This document shows, piece after piece, positions 10,802 to 23,947 of a stretch of DNA of 64,000 bases. Both the position numbers and the translations under genes were made by a program. The DNA lies in assembly GCF_030272615.1 (NCBI RefSeq), contig NC_081411.1, forward strand, positions 182,116,977-182,180,976, in the 5' to 3' direction. Below the pieces are notes generated by a model that saw only the letters and a list, made by a program, of their open reading frames with translations, did no database searches and had not been told where the DNA came from. This DNA is from Cryptomeria japonica (taxonomy: Eukaryota > Streptophyta > Pinopsida > Cupressales > Cupressaceae). Within the stretch, counting starts at the first letter, position 1; the number at the start of each line of letters is the position of its first letter.

Positions 10802-13800
10802 TCAATCAAGAAGACCAACAGAAACTAATGAAGAAATTAGCTTCTCCTATGGAACTGCCTTTGTGAACATATCAGCAGGATTCTCACTGGTGTGAATCTT
10901 CTCAAGCCATAACTAACCCTCCTCCAAGATAGTCCAGATGAAGTGGTACCTGAGCTGAATATGCTTTGTCCTTGAATGAAGAGTAGAGTTCTTCGCAAGA
11001 TGAATGGCACTCTGGCTATCAATATAAAATGGGCTATACTCTTGTGTCTGACCCAATTCCTTAAGAAAACATTGTAACCAAATCATCTCTTTGCTGGCTT
11101 CTGTAGCAGCAACATACTCAGCTTCAGTGGTTGAAAGTGCAACAACCTTTTGCAGCCTAGAAATCCAACTGACTACAGTTCCACCTATAGTAAAAACATA
11201 CCCTGTAGTACTCATCTGTGAATCAATATCACCCGCCAGATCAGAGTCAACAAATCCACTTAGAGCAGCATTAGATATTTGAAACATAATGCCTTCGTAG
11301 TAGTTCCTTTCTAATACCAAAGAATCCATTTCACAGCATTCCAATGTTCCATACCCGGATTACTCATAAACCTGCTCACAACTCCCACTGCATGTGCAAT
11401 ATCTGGCCTTGTGCATACCATTGTATACTTCAGACTGCCAACAGCTGGTGAATATGGGATGTTAAACATTTTATTAACTTCTTCCTGTGCCTTTGGGCAC
11501 ATCTCCTTAATCAATTTGAAATGACTAGCCAAAGGTGTACTAACTGCTTTTGCATCCTACATGTTATATCTTTTCAACACCTTCTTTATACACTCACTTT
11601 GGGACAAATTCAAGGTTCTATTTTTCCTGTCCTGTGTAATCCTCATACCGAGAATTTGCTTAGCTGCACCCAAATCCTTCATAGCAAATGACCTCGCTAA
11701 TTTCTGTTTAAGATCATTTATATGTTGCATGTTAGACCCAGCAAAAAGCATGTCATCAACATAAAGCAACAGGATAATATAACTACCATTATCAAATCTC
11801 TTAAAATATACACAATGATCAGAATGACATCTATGATAGCCATGTTCAGCCATGAAACTATCAAATTTTAAATATCATTGTCGGGGTGCTTGCTTTAGGC
11901 CATACAAACTTTTCTTCAACCTGCACACCAAGTTCTCCTTACCTTTGATCTCATATCCCTGTGGTTGCAACATGTAAATTTCCTCCTCCAAATCTCCATG
12001 GAGAAAAGCTGTTTTGACATCTAATTGTTCAAGATGTAAATCATTTGCAACCACAAGACTAAGTACAGTTCTAATTGAAGTCATTTTTACAACTAGAGAA
12101 AATATTTCATCATAATCTATACCCTTTTTCTATGCAAAATCTTTTACCACAAGTCTGGCTTTATATCTTTTCTGACCTCCTTCCTCCTTCTTCAGCCGAT
12201 AAAGCCATTTGTTAGGTAAGGCTCTTTTTTCTGCAGGTAAAGGGACTAAGTCCCAAGTCTTATTTTTCATCAAAGAGTCCATCTCCTCTTTCATGCCTAG
12301 TTGCCACTGTTGTTTGGCATCCACCTGCATTGCTTCTTCATATTCTTCTGGTTCACCAGAATTCGTTAATAAAATAGAATACAAAGAAGGAGAAAATCTT
12401 TCAGGGGGACTACTTGTCCTCGTAGAATGTCTAACACTTGCAGGAGTTTGTGGAACAATCTGTTGTTGCTGAGCATCAGGTACCTGTGACATTTCATTTT
12501 CAGGAATCGCATCCAACACCACATATTCTTGTTTGTCCTGTTCATGATTCTTTTCTTGCATCTATTCTTTATACACAACCTTCTCATTGAATATAACATC
12601 TCTACTTCTAATTATTTTCTTATTTTCAAAATCCCATAACCGATAGCCATATTCATCTATCCCATATCCAATAAAGGTACATTTCTGAGATTTAGCATCA
12701 AGCTTGGTTTTGTATTCTTTATCAACATGGACAAAAGCTTCGCAACCAAAGTTTTTAGAAAAGAATAATTTACCTTTTTACCAGTCCATGCCACCTCTGG
12801 AATACCACCATCCAAAGGGGTTGAAGGTCCTCTATTTATCAAATAGACAGCAGTATGTACAACATCTGCCCAAAAATGTAAGGGCAATCCAGCATGCAAT
12901 CTCATGCTCCTCGCACGTTCCATGATGGTCCTATTCATTCTCTATGACACACCATTTTCCTATGGAGTTCCTGGAACTGTCTTCTGCTTTCAAATCCGAT
13001 TTAAAGAATAGTAATCTTCAAATGCTTTGCTGCAATACTCACCTCCATTATCCGATCTGAGACACTTCAACTTTTTTCCTGTCTCATTCTCAACCAAAGC
13101 TTTCCATTTCTTAAAAGTTTCAAAAACATCTAATTTTTGTTTTAGGAAATATACCCATGTTTTTCTGGTTGAGTCATCAATAAAAATAACATAATAACAA
13201 GAGCCACCAAGAGAAGATACCTAAGTCGGTCCCCATACATCTGAATGTACAAGCTCTAACTTCTCACTCTTCTTCTCTTTCCCAACCTTGAGAAATCTGA
13301 CTCTTTTCTGTTTACCATAAACACAGTTTTCACAGAACTCTAAATCAATCTTCTTTATCCCTGGCAATAGATTTTTGGAGTGAAGGATTTTCATCCCTTT
13401 GTCACTCATGTGCCCAAGCCTATGGTGCCACATTATCGAATCTGTTCTTGCAACATTTATTGTTGTTGTCTCTGTAGTAACTTTATCTGTAGCAGCTAAG
13501 GTAGAGTAAGTGTTACCAGAACATAGATATAAAGTGCCTACCTTCGCACCTTTAGCTACTATTAATGATCCTTTAGTGACCTTCCACATGCTATCTGAGA
13601 AGGTAACTATGCAACCTTCACTACCTAGTTGCCCTTCAAAAATTAAATTTCTCCTTAAATTAGGAACATGTTTTACCTCCTGCAGAAACCAGTCATTACC
13701 ATTCTGCAACTTGATCTTTATCTTTCCTTTTCCAATAATTTGACAGGACTCATGATCAATCAAATATACTTGTCCAAAATCGCCTTGAACATAATCTAAA

Positions 13801-13883
13801 AAATATTTTCTATGGGGTGTAGCATGTAATGAAGCCCCAGAATCTATTACCCAGGAATCATTAACATTATCCAAACATAAGAT
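10802..13883 (-). pseudogene. Copia pol of copy C, broken, with private frameshift
   Basis: Protease to pre-integrase is open 13874-13221 (DSGASLH). The frame stops at a CAG to TAG (WGPT-stop). Integrase 12938-12657 carries a 1-bp deletion in an A-run near 12,748, which makes this internal region 4,121 bp. The catalytic-Glu position is a stop (SQR to S-stop-R). RT pieces are open 12084-11875 and 11853-11557; RNase H 11344-10913. A CGG has become TGG in ILRYL (ILWY). All stops and substitutions common to the array are present. Confidence 0.92.
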
Positions 13884-14726
13884 TCAAGCATCTTGTAAAG
13901 TATTACCTGCAATATTAGCTTCCTTACTGTCATTTTCATTTTTATATCCTTCTTTGTTTTTCAGAGACCAACAGTCTTTCTTTAGATGACCAGGCTTTCT
14001 GCAGTACCAGCAATCTTTCTTTCCTCTAGATTGAGAGCGTCCTTTCTTTGACTTCCCTCGTAACTTCTCATTCCCAGGGCCTTTTCCTCTTTCCTTTGAT
14101 CTTCCTCTGTTCTCCAAATTCAAAACACTACCTGATGATGTTGGAGTTTCACCTGTGCTTTTCCTTCGCATTTCCTCACTTAGGATAACACCAACAATAT
14201 CATCAAATACCAAAGTATTTTTACCAGAGACAGAGTTACTTACAGCCATAACCAAGCTATTCTAGCTTTCTGGCAAAGAACATAAAATCAAGAGAGCACT
14301 AACCTCTTCTCCAAAGGTAATTTTTACCGAGGATAATTGACTAGTAATTGTATTAAATTCATTTAAGTGCTCCGCTACAGATCCTCCCTCACTCATTTTC
14401 AAATTAAACAAACGCTTCATAAGAAATACCTTATTCGAAGCCGAGGGTTTCTCATACAACTTAGCCAATGTTGCCATCAAATCTACAGTCATTTTTGCTT
14501 CTATTATATTGAATGCTACAGATGACGCAAGGCACAATTGAATGGATCCCAGTGCCTTTCTATCTAAAATGTCCCACTCTTCATCTGATATTGTGGTCAG
14601 TTTCTTTGCCTTTCCTTCCAATGGCCGCCACAAATCCTTTTGATATAGGTAATCCTCCATGTGCATTTTCCATAACTGATAATTCTGGCCGTTAAACTTT
14701 TCGACCTTGAATTTGGAATCCTCGAT
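13884..14726 (-). pseudogene. Copia gag of copy C, start codon lost
   Basis: The ATG expected at 14726 reads ATC (Met to Ile). A TGG to TAG change near 14,262 splits gag into an N part (to 14,262) and a C part with an intact knuckle (CWYCRKPGHLKKDC). It ends in the shared LQDA-TGA. Confidence 0.92.
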
Positions 14727-14772
14727 TGCTCCCACTCAAATCTGAAAGTCTTGCCAATTTACAGAAAACCTC

Positions 14773-14784
14773 GATCTGATACTA
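14773..14784 (-). promoter_or_regulatory. Primer-binding site, copy C, mutated
   Basis: Reads TAGTATCAGATC; two of twelve positions differ from TGGTATCAGAGC. tRNA priming would be impaired. Confidence 0.88.
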
Positions 14785-14786
14785 AT

Positions 14787-15250
14787 TGTTAGGGTTTCAA
14801 GCAGATCCGAAGCAAATATGAACTAACAATTATATGCAGATTTAAATACAAAAAATAAAGAAATAAAATAGGACACAGATAACACAGAGATTTAACATGG
14901 TTCACCCAGAATGGGTTACGTCCACCATACACAGTCGTCCAATCTTTCTTATTATCCAGCAAAAATAGTACATCAACCTTGCAATGCCTTAAGCATCCCA
15001 GCCGCTTATAACATGCATTTTTAGGGCAACAAACAAAGTCAGCCTTTTTTAGGGTTTTATTACAATGTCGATTTTCATCAACAAAAAATGGCAAAAAACA
15101 ATTTTCTCGGAGGCTGTCGCCCCTAAACCCCCGCTTTCTCAGGGGTTGCCACCCTCGAACCCCTCCCCGGGGTCCAACCCGGCCCCGGACTCTGGCGAGG
15201 ATACATGCTGAGTGTACAGTACTTTGCTGATCAGTCACCACATTTCAACA
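14787..15250 (-). repeat. LTR 4, shared by copies C and D (464 bp)
   Basis: Full length with TGTT...AACA ends. Both GC-rich repeats are present but altered (gctgtcgcccc, ggttgccaccct). Confidence 0.95.
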
Positions 15251-15310
15251 ATCTCCCACTTGGAGACTGATCAGGCTAAACGCCGAACCATCTCCCACTT
15301 GGAGACTGAT
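15247..15310 (-). promoter_or_regulatory. Duplicated polypurine tract, copy D
   Basis: Blocks at 15247-15271 and 15286-15310; the outer one carries an A-to-C change (aaccatctcc). Confidence 0.82.
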
Positions 15311-15386
15311 ACTACATGACACCACTGTACATGCAACATCCGCTGGATAAAACATTAGGACTTGACTGGTATAAATTCCATAATTA

Positions 15387-18300
15387 TCAATCAAGAAGAC
15401 CAACAGAAACTAATGCAGAAATTAGCTTCTCCTGTGGAACTGCCTTTATGAACATATCAGTAGGATTCTCACTGGTGTGAATCTTCTCAAGCCGTAACTG
15501 ACCCTCCTCCAAGATAGTCCGGATGAATTGGTACATGAGCTGAATGTGCTTTGTCCTTGAATGAAAAGCAGAGTTCTTCGCAAGATGAATGGCACTCTGG
15601 CTATCAATATACAATGGGCTATCCTCTTGTGTCTGACCCAATTCCTTCAGAAAACATTGCAACCAAATCATCTCTTTGCTGGCTTCTGTAGCAGCAACAT
15701 ACTCAGCTTTAGTGGTTGAAAGTGCAACAACCTTTTCCAGCCTAGAAATCCAACTGACTGCAGTTCCCCCTATAGTAAAAACATACCCTGTAGTACTCCT
15801 CAGTGAATCAATATCACCCGCCAGATCAGAGCCAACAAATCCACTTAGAGCAGAATTAGATATTTGAAACATAATGCCTTCGTAGTAGTTCCTTTCAAAT
15901 ACTAAAGAATCCATTTCACAGCATTCCAATGTTCCATACCCGGATTACTCATAAACCTTCTCACAACTCCCACTGCATGTGCAATATCTGGCCTTGTGCA
16001 TACCATTGCATACATTAGATTGCCAACAGCTGATGAATATGGGATGTTAGACATTTTATTAACTTCTTCCTGTGCCTTTGAGCACATCTCCTTAGTCAAT
16101 TTGAAATGACTAGCCAAAGGTGTACTAACTGCTTTTGCATCCTACATGTTAAATCTTTTCAACACCTTCTTTATATACTCACTTTGGGACAAATTCAAGG
16201 TTCTATTTTTCCTGTCCCGTGTAATCGTCATATCGAGAATTTTCTTAGTTGCACCCAAATCCTTCATAGCAAATGACCTCGCTAATTTCTGTTTAAGATC
16301 ATTTGTATGTTGCATGTTAGATCCAGCAACAAGCATGTCATCAACATAAAGCAACAGGATAATATAACTGCCATTATCAAATCTCTTAAAATATACACAA
16401 TGATCAGAATGACATCTATGATAGCCATGTTCAGCCATGATACTATCAAATTTTAAATACCATTGTCGGGGTGCTTGCTTTAGGCCGTACAAACTTTTCT
16501 TCAACCTGCACACCAAGTTCTCCTTACCTTTGATCTCATATCTCTCTGGTTGCAACATGTAAATTTCCTCCTCCAAATCTCCATGGAGAAAAGCTGTTTT
16601 GACATCTAATTGGTCAAGATGTAAATCATTTGCAGCCACAAGACTAAGTACAGTTCTAATTGAAGTCATTTTTACAACTGGAGAAAATATTTCATCATAA
16701 TCTATACCCTTTTTCTATGCAAAACCTTTTACCACAAGTCTGGCCTTATATCTTTTCTGACCTCCTTCCTCCTCCTTCAGCCGATAAACCCATTTGTTAG
16801 GTAAGGCTCTTTTTTCTGCAGGTAAAGGGACTAAGTCCCAAGTCTTATTTTTCATCAAGGAGTCCATCTCCTCTTTCATGCCTAGTTGCCACTATTGTTT
16901 GGCATCCACCTACATTGCTTCTTCATATTCTTCTGGTTCACCAGAATTCATTAATAAAATAGAATAAAAAGAAGGAAAAAATCTTTCAGGGGGTCTACTT
17001 GTCCTCGTAGAATGTCTAACACTTGCAAGAGTTTGTGGAACAATCTGTTGTTGCTGAGCATCAGGTACCTGTGACATTTCATTTTCAGGAATCTCATCCA
17101 ACACCACATATTCTTGTTTGTCTTGTTCATGCTTCTTTTCCTGCATCTATTCTTTATACACAACCTTCTCATTGAATATAACATCTCTACTTCTAATTAT
17201 TTTCTTATTTTCAAAATCCCATAACCGATAGCCATATTCATCTATCCCATATCTAATGAAGGTACATTTCTGAGATTTAGCATCAAGCGTGGTTCTGTTT
17301 ACTTTGTCAACATGGACAAAAGTTTCACAACCAAAAGTTTTTAGAAAAGAATAATTTACCTTTTTACTAGTCCATGCCTCCTCTGGAATACCACCATCCA
17401 AAGGGGTTGAAGGTCCTCTATTTATCAAATAGACAGCAGTATGTACAACATCTGCCCAAAAATGTAAGGGCTATCCAGCATGCAATTTCATGTTCCTCAC
17501 ACGTTCCATGATGGTCCTATTCATTCTCTGTGACACACCATTTTCCTATGGAGTTGTTGGAACTGTCTTCTGCTTTCGAATCCCATTTAAGGAACAGTAA
17601 TCTTCAAATGCTTTGCTGCAATACTCACCTCCATTATCCGATCTGAGACACTTCAACTTTTTTCCTATCTCATTCTCAACCAAAGCTTTCCATTTCTTAA
17701 AAGTTTCAAAAACATCTGATTTTTGTTTTAGGAAATATATCCATGTTTTTCTGGTTGAGTCATCAATAAAAATAACATAATAACAAGAGCCACCAAGAGA
17801 AGATACCAGAGTCGGTCCCCATACATCTGAATGTACAAGCTTTAACTTCTCACTCTTCTTTTCTTTCCCAACCTTGAGAAATCTGACTCTTTTCTGTTTA
17901 CCATAAACACAGTTTTCACAGAACTCTAAATCAATCTTCTTTAGCCCTGGCAATAGATTTTTGGAGTGAAGGATTTTCATCCCTTTCTCACTCATGTGCC
18001 CAAGCCTATGGTGCCACATTATCGAATCTGTTCTTGCAACATTTATTGTTGTTGTCCCTGTAGTAACTTTATCTATAGCAGCTGAGGTAGAGTAAGTGTT
18101 ACCAGTACACAGATATAATGTGCCTACCTTCGCACCTTTAGCTATTACTAATGATTCTTTAGTGACCTTCCACATACTATCTGAGAAGGTAACTATGCAA
18201 CCTTCACTACCTAGTTGCCCTGCAGAAATTAAATTTCTTCTTAAATTAGGAACATGTTTTACCTCCTGCAGAAACCAGTCATTACCATTCTGCAACTTGA

Positions 18301-18469
18301 TCTTTATCTTTCCTTTTCTAATAATTTGATAGGGCTCATCATCACCCAAATATACCTGTCCAAAATCACCTTGAACATAATCGAAAAAATATTTTCTATG
18401 GGGTGTAGCATGAAATGAAGCCCCAGAATCTATTACCTAGGAATCATTAACATTATCCAAACATAAGAT
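15387..18469 (-). pseudogene. Copia pol of copy D, broken
   Basis: Protease start lost by TGG to TAG at about 18,437. From 18349 to 17546 the frame is open through pre-integrase and integrase core as far as the stop before ENGVSQR. Linker pieces 17428-17147 and 17146-16910 are separated by the YKE-TAG shared by B to E. RT 16669-16142 is open with YVDD; ILRYL is broken by CGG to TAG near 15,905. RNase H 15929-15387 is open. The second TAG at AM-stop-VDAK is shared with copy A only. Confidence 0.92.
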
Positions 18470-19312
18470 TCAAGCATCTTGTAATGTATTACTTGCAATA
18501 TTAGCTTCTTTACTGTCATTTTCATTTTTGTCTCCTTCTTTGTTTTTCCGAGACCAACAGTCTTTCTTTAGATGACCAGGCTTTCTGCAGTACCAGCAAT
18601 CTTTCTTTCCTCTAGATTGAGAGCGTCCTTTCTTTGACTTCCCTCGTGACTTCTCATTCCCAGGGCCTTTTCCTCTTTCCTTTGATCTTCCTCTGTTCTC
18701 CACATTCAAAACACTACCTGATAATGTTGGAGTCTCACCTGTGCTTTTCCTTCGCATTTCCTCGCTTAAGATAACGCCAACAATATCATCAAATAGCAAA
18801 GTATTTTTACAAGAGACAGAGTTACTTACAGCCATAACCAAGCTATTCCAGCTTTCTGGCAAAGAACATAAAATAAAGAGAGCCCTAACCTCTTCTGCAA
18901 AGGTAATTTTTACCGAAGACAATTGACTGGTAATTGTATTAAATTCATTTAAGTGCTCCGCTACAGATCCTCCCTCACTCATTTTCAAATTAATCAAACG
19001 CTTCATAAAAAATACCTTATTCGAAGCCGAGGGTTTCTCATACAATTTAGCCAATGTTGCTATCAAATCTACGGTCATTTTTGCTTCTGTTATATTGAAT
19101 GCTATAAATAATGCAAGGCACAATCGAATGGATCCCAGTGCCTTTCTATCTAAAATGTCCCACTCTTCATCTGATATTGTGGTCGGTTTCTTTGCCTTTC
19201 CTTCCAATGGCCGCCATAAATCCTTTTGATATAGGTAATCCTCCATCTGCATTTTCCATAACTAATAATTCTAGCCATTAAACTTTTTGACCTTGAATTT
19301 GGAATCCTCCAT
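18470..19312 (-). pseudogene. Copia gag of copy D, N-terminal stops
   Basis: The ATG at 19312 is present, but two stops near 19,263-19,275 (CAG to TAG and CAG to TAA types) cut the N-terminus. An open frame from an internal Met at 19252 covers the rest, with an intact knuckle and the shared terminal TGA. Confidence 0.92.
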
Positions 19313-19358
19313 TACTCCCACTCAAATCTGAGAGTCCTGCCAATTTACAGAAAACCTC

Positions 19359-19370
19359 GCTCTGATACCA
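19359..19370 (-). promoter_or_regulatory. Primer-binding site, copy D
   Basis: TGGTATCAGAGC on the - strand, intact. Confidence 0.93.
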
Positions 19371-19372
19371 AT

Positions 19373-19836
19373 TGTTAGGGTTTCAAGCAGATCCGAAGCA
19401 AATATGAACTAACAATTATATGCAGATTTAAATACAAAAGATAAAGAAATAAAATAGGACACAGATAACACAGAGATTTAACATGGTTCACCCAGAATGG
19501 GTTACGTCCACCATACACAGTCGTCCAATCTTTCTTATTATCCAGCAAAAATAGTACATCAACCTTGCAATGCCTTAAGCATCCCAGCCACTTATAACAT
19601 TTATTTTTAGGGCAACAAACAAAGTCAGCCTTTTTTAGGGTTTTATTACAATGTCGATTTTCATCAACAAAAAATGGGAAAAAAAAATTTTCTCGGGGGC
19701 TACCGCCCCTAAACCCCCGCTTTCTCAGGGGCTACCGCCCCCGAACCCCTCCCTGGGGCCCAGTCCGGCCCCGGACTCCGGCGAGGATACATGCTGAGTG
19801 TACAGTACTTTGCTGATCAGTCGCCACATTTTAACA
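19373..19836 (-). repeat. LTR 5, shared by copies D and E (464 bp)
   Basis: Full length. Both GC-rich hairpin repeats are present. The last bases read TTTTAACA on the + strand where the others have TTTCAACA. Confidence 0.95.
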
Positions 19837-19896
19837 ATCTCCCACTTGGAGACTGATCAAGCTCCACACCGAACAATCTCCCACTTGGAGACTGAT
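19833..19896 (-). promoter_or_regulatory. Duplicated polypurine tract, copy E
   Basis: Blocks at 19833-19857 and 19872-19896; CTGATCAGTC (19813-19822) pairs with GACTGATCAA (19851-19860) at nine of ten positions. Confidence 0.85.
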
Positions 19897-19972
19897 ACTA
19901 CACGACACCACTGTACATGCAACATCCGCTGGATAAAACACTAGGACTTGACTGGTATAAATTCCACAATTA

Positions 19973-22900
19973 TCAATCAAGAAGAACAACAGAAACTAAT
20001 GAAGAAATTAGCTTCTCCTGTGGAACTGCTTTTGTGAACATATCAGCAGGATTCTCACTGGTGTGAATCTTCTCAAGCCGTAACTGACCCTCCTCCAAGA
20101 TAGTCCAGATGAAGTGGTACCTGAGCTGAATGTGCTTTGTCCTTGAATGAAAAGCAGAGTTCTTCGCAAGATGAATGGCACTCTGGCTATCAATATACAA
20201 TGGGCTATCCTCTTGTGTCTGACCCAATTCCTTCAGAAAACATTGCAACAAAATCATCTCTTTGCTAGCTTCTGTAGCAGCAACATACTCAGCTTCAGTG
20301 GTTGAAAGTGCAACAACCTTTTGTAGCCTAGAAATCCAACTGACTGCAGTTCCCCCTATAGTAAAAACATACCATGTAGTACTCCTCCGTGAATCAATAT
20401 CACCCGCCAGATCAGAGTCAACAAATCCACTTAGAGCAGCATTAGATATTTAAAACATAATGCCTTCGTAGTAGTTCCTTTCAAATACCGAAGAATCCAT
20501 TTCACAACATTCCAATGTTCCATACCTGGATTACTCATAAACCTGCTCACAACTCCCACTGCATGTGCAATATCTGGTCTTGTGCATACCATTGCATACA
20601 TCAGACTGCCAACAGCTGATGAATATGGGGTGTTAGACATTTTATTAACTTCTTCCTGTGCCTTTGGGCACATCTCCTTAGTCAATTTGAAATGACTAGC
20701 CAAAGGTGTACTAACTGCTTTTGCATCCTGCATGTTAAATCTTTTCAACACTTTCTTTATATACTCACTTTGGGACAAATTCAAGGTTCTATTTTTCCTG
20801 TTCCATGTAATCCTCATACCGAAAATTTGCTTAGCTGCACCCAAATCCTTCATAGCAAATGACCTGGCTAATTTCTGTTTAAGATCATTTATATGTTGCA
20901 TGTTAGACCCAGTAACAAGCATGTCATCAACATAAAGCAATAGGATAATATAACTGCCATTATCAAATCTCTTAAAATATACACAATGATTAGAATGACA
21001 TCTATGATAGCCATGTTCAGCCATGAAACTATCAAATTTTAAATACCATTGTCAGGGTGCTTGCTTTAGGCCATACAAACTTTTCTTCAACCTGCACACC
21101 AAGTTCTCCTTACATTTGATCTCATATCCCTGTGGTTGCAACATGTAAATTTCCTCCTCCAAATCTCCATGGAGAAAAGCTGTTTTGACATCTAATTGTT
21201 CAAGATGTAAATCATTTGCAGCCACAAGACTAAGTACAGTTCTAATTGAAGTCATTTTTACAACTAGAGAAAATATTTCATCATAATCTATACCCTTTTT
21301 CTATGCAAAACCTTTTACCACAAGTCTGGCCTTATATCTTTTCTGACCTCCTTCCTTCTCCTTCAGCCGATAAAGCGATTTGTTAGGTAAGGCTCTTTTT
21401 TCTGCAGGTAAAGGGACTAAGTGCCAAGTCTTATTTTTCATCAAAGAGTCCATCTCCTCTTTCATGCCTAGTTGCCACTGTTGTTTGGCATCCACCTGCA
21501 TTGCTTCTTCATATTCTTCTGGTTCACCAAAATTCGTTAATAAAATAGAATGCAAAGAAGGAGAAAATCTTTCAGGGGGTCTACTTGTCCTCGTAGAATG
21601 TCTAACACTTGCAGGAGTTTGTGGAACAATCTGTTGTTGCTGAGCATCAGGTACCTGTGGCATTTCATTTTCAGGAATCTCATCCAACACCGCATATTCT
21701 TGTTTGTCTTGTTCATGCTTCTTTTCCTACATCTATTCTTTATATACAACCTTCTCATTGAGTATAACATCTCTACTTCTAATTATTTTCTTATTTTCAA
21801 AATCCCATACCCGATAGCCATATTCATCTATCCCATATCCAATGAAGGTACATTTTTGAGATTTAGCATCAAGCTTGGTTCTGTTTTCTTTATCAACATG
21901 GACAAAAGCTTCGCAACCTCCTCTGGAATAATTTACCTTTTTACCAGTCCATGCCTCCTCTGGAATACCACCATCCAAAGGGGTTGAAGGTCCTCTGTTT
22001 ATCAAATAGACAGTAGTATGTACAACATCTGCCCAAAAATGTAAGGGCAATCCAGCATGCAATCTCATTCTCCTCGCACGTTCCATGATGGTCCTATTCA
22101 TTCTCTGTGACACACCATTTTCCTATGGAGTTCCTGGAACTGTCTTCTGCTTTCGAATCCCATTTAAGGAACAGTAATCTTCAAACGCTTTGCTGCAATA
22201 CTCGCCTCCATTATCCGATTTGAGACACTTCAACTTTTTTCCTGTCTCATTCTCAACCAAAGCTTTCCATTTCTTAAAAGTTTCAAAAACATCTGATTTT
22301 TGTTTTAGGAAATATACCCATGTTTTTCTGGTTGAGTCATCAATAAAAATAACATAATAACAAGAGCCACCAAGAGAAGATACCTGAGTCGGTCCCCATA
22401 CATCTGAATGTACAAGCTCTAACTTCTCACTCTTCTTTTCTTTCCCAACCTTGAGAAATCTGACTCTTTTCTGTTTACCATAAACACAGTTTTCACACAA
22501 CTCTAAATCAATCTTCTTTAGCCCTGGCAATAGATTTTTGGAGTGAAGGATTTTCATCCCTTTCTCACTCATGTGCCCAAGCCTATGGTGCCACATTATC
22601 GAATCTGTTCTTGCAACATTTATTGTTGTTGTCCCTGTAGTAACTTTATCTGTAGCAGCTGAGGTAGAGTAAGTGTTACCAGTACACAGATATAATGTGC
22701 CTACCTTCGCACCTTTAGCTACTACTAATGATCCTTTAGTGACCTTCCACATACTATCTGAGAAGGTAACTATGCAACCTTCACTACCTAGTTGCTCTGC
22801 AGAAATTAAATTTCTTCTTAAATTAGGAACATGTCTGACCTCCTGCAGAAACCAGTCATTACCATTCTGCAACTTGATCTTTATCTTTCCTTTTCCAATA

Positions 22901-23046
22901 ATTTGACAGGGCTCATCATCACCTAAATATACTTGTCCAAAATCACCTGTAACATAATCTAAAAAATATTTTCTATGGGGTGTAGCATGAAATGAAGCCC
23001 TAGAATCTATTACCCAGGAATCATTAACATTATCCAAACATAAGAT
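19973..23046 (-). pseudogene. Copia pol of copy E, broken, with local template-switch scar
   Basis: A long open frame (23037-22123, 304 codons) spans protease, pre-integrase and integrase core up to the shared TAG. The protease active site reads DSRAS (Gly to Arg). Integrase and linker 22113-21733 contain a 19-to-10-base replacement (21,918-21,927) that swaps FLKTF for RG without breaking the frame. Other open parts: linker 21690-21301; RT 21255-21052 and 21024-20431 with YVDD; RNase H 20257-19973, of which the N-terminal part is closed by a private stop. All array-wide lesions are present. Confidence 0.92.
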
Positions 23047-23889
23047 TCAAGCATCTTGTAAAGTATTACTTGCAATATTAGCTTCCTTACTGTCATTTTC
23101 ATTTTTGTCTCCTTCTTTGTTTTTTCGAGACCAAGAGTCTTTCTCTAGATGACCAGGCTTTCTGCAGTACCAGCAATCTTTCTTTCCTCTAGATTGAGAG
23201 TGTCCTTTCTTTGACTTCCCTCGTAACTTCTCATTCCCAGGGCCTTTTCCTCTTTCCTTTGATCTTCCTCTATTCTCCACATTCAAAACACTACCTGATG
23301 ATGTTGGAGTCTCACCTGTGCTTTTCCTTCGCATTTCCTTGCTTAGGATAACACCAACAATATCATCAAATACCAAAGTATTTTTACCAGAGACAGAGTT
23401 ACTTACAGCCATAACCAAGCTATTTCAGCTTTCTGGCAAAGAACATAAAATCAAGAGAGCCCTAACCTCTTCTGCAAAGGTAAGTTTTACCGAAGACAAT
23501 TGACTGGTAATTGTATTAAATTCATTTAAGTGCTCCGCTACAGATCCTCCCTCACTCATTTTCAAATTAAACAAACGCTTCATAAGAAATACCTTATTCG
23601 AAGCCGAGGGTTTCTCATACAACTTAGCCAATGTTGCCATGAAATCTACAGTCATTTTTGCTTCTGTTATATTGAATGCTACAGAGGACGCAAGGCACAA
23701 TCGAATGGATCCCAGTGCCTTTCTATCTAAAATGTCCCACTCTTCATCTGATATTGTGGTTGGTTTCTTTGCCTTTCTTTCTAATTGCCGCCACAAATCC
23801 TTTTGATATAGGTAATCCTCCATCTGCATTTTCCATAACTGATAATTCTGGCCGTTAAACTTTTCGAGCTTGAATTTGGAATCCTCCAT
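23047..23889 (-). pseudogene. Copia gag of copy E, broken
   Basis: ATG at 23889. TGG to TGA near 23,424 splits gag at LPES-stop-NSLV, the same Trp codon that copy C lost to TAG. The zinc knuckle has its last Cys replaced by Ser (CWYCRKPGHLEKDS). It ends in the shared LQDA-TGA. Confidence 0.92.
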
Positions 23890-23935
23890 TGCTCCCACTC
23901 AAATCTGAAAGTCCTGCAAATTTACAGAAAACCTC

Positions 23936-23947
23936 GCTCTGATACCA
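23936..23947 (-). promoter_or_regulatory. Primer-binding site, copy E
   Basis: TGGTATCAGAGC on the - strand, intact. Confidence 0.93.

Noticed and set aside
1389..23858. Many + strand ORFs of 60-145 codons across the array
   Set aside because: They recur at the same offset in each copy opposite gag or pol, so they are antisense shadows of the - strand polyprotein.
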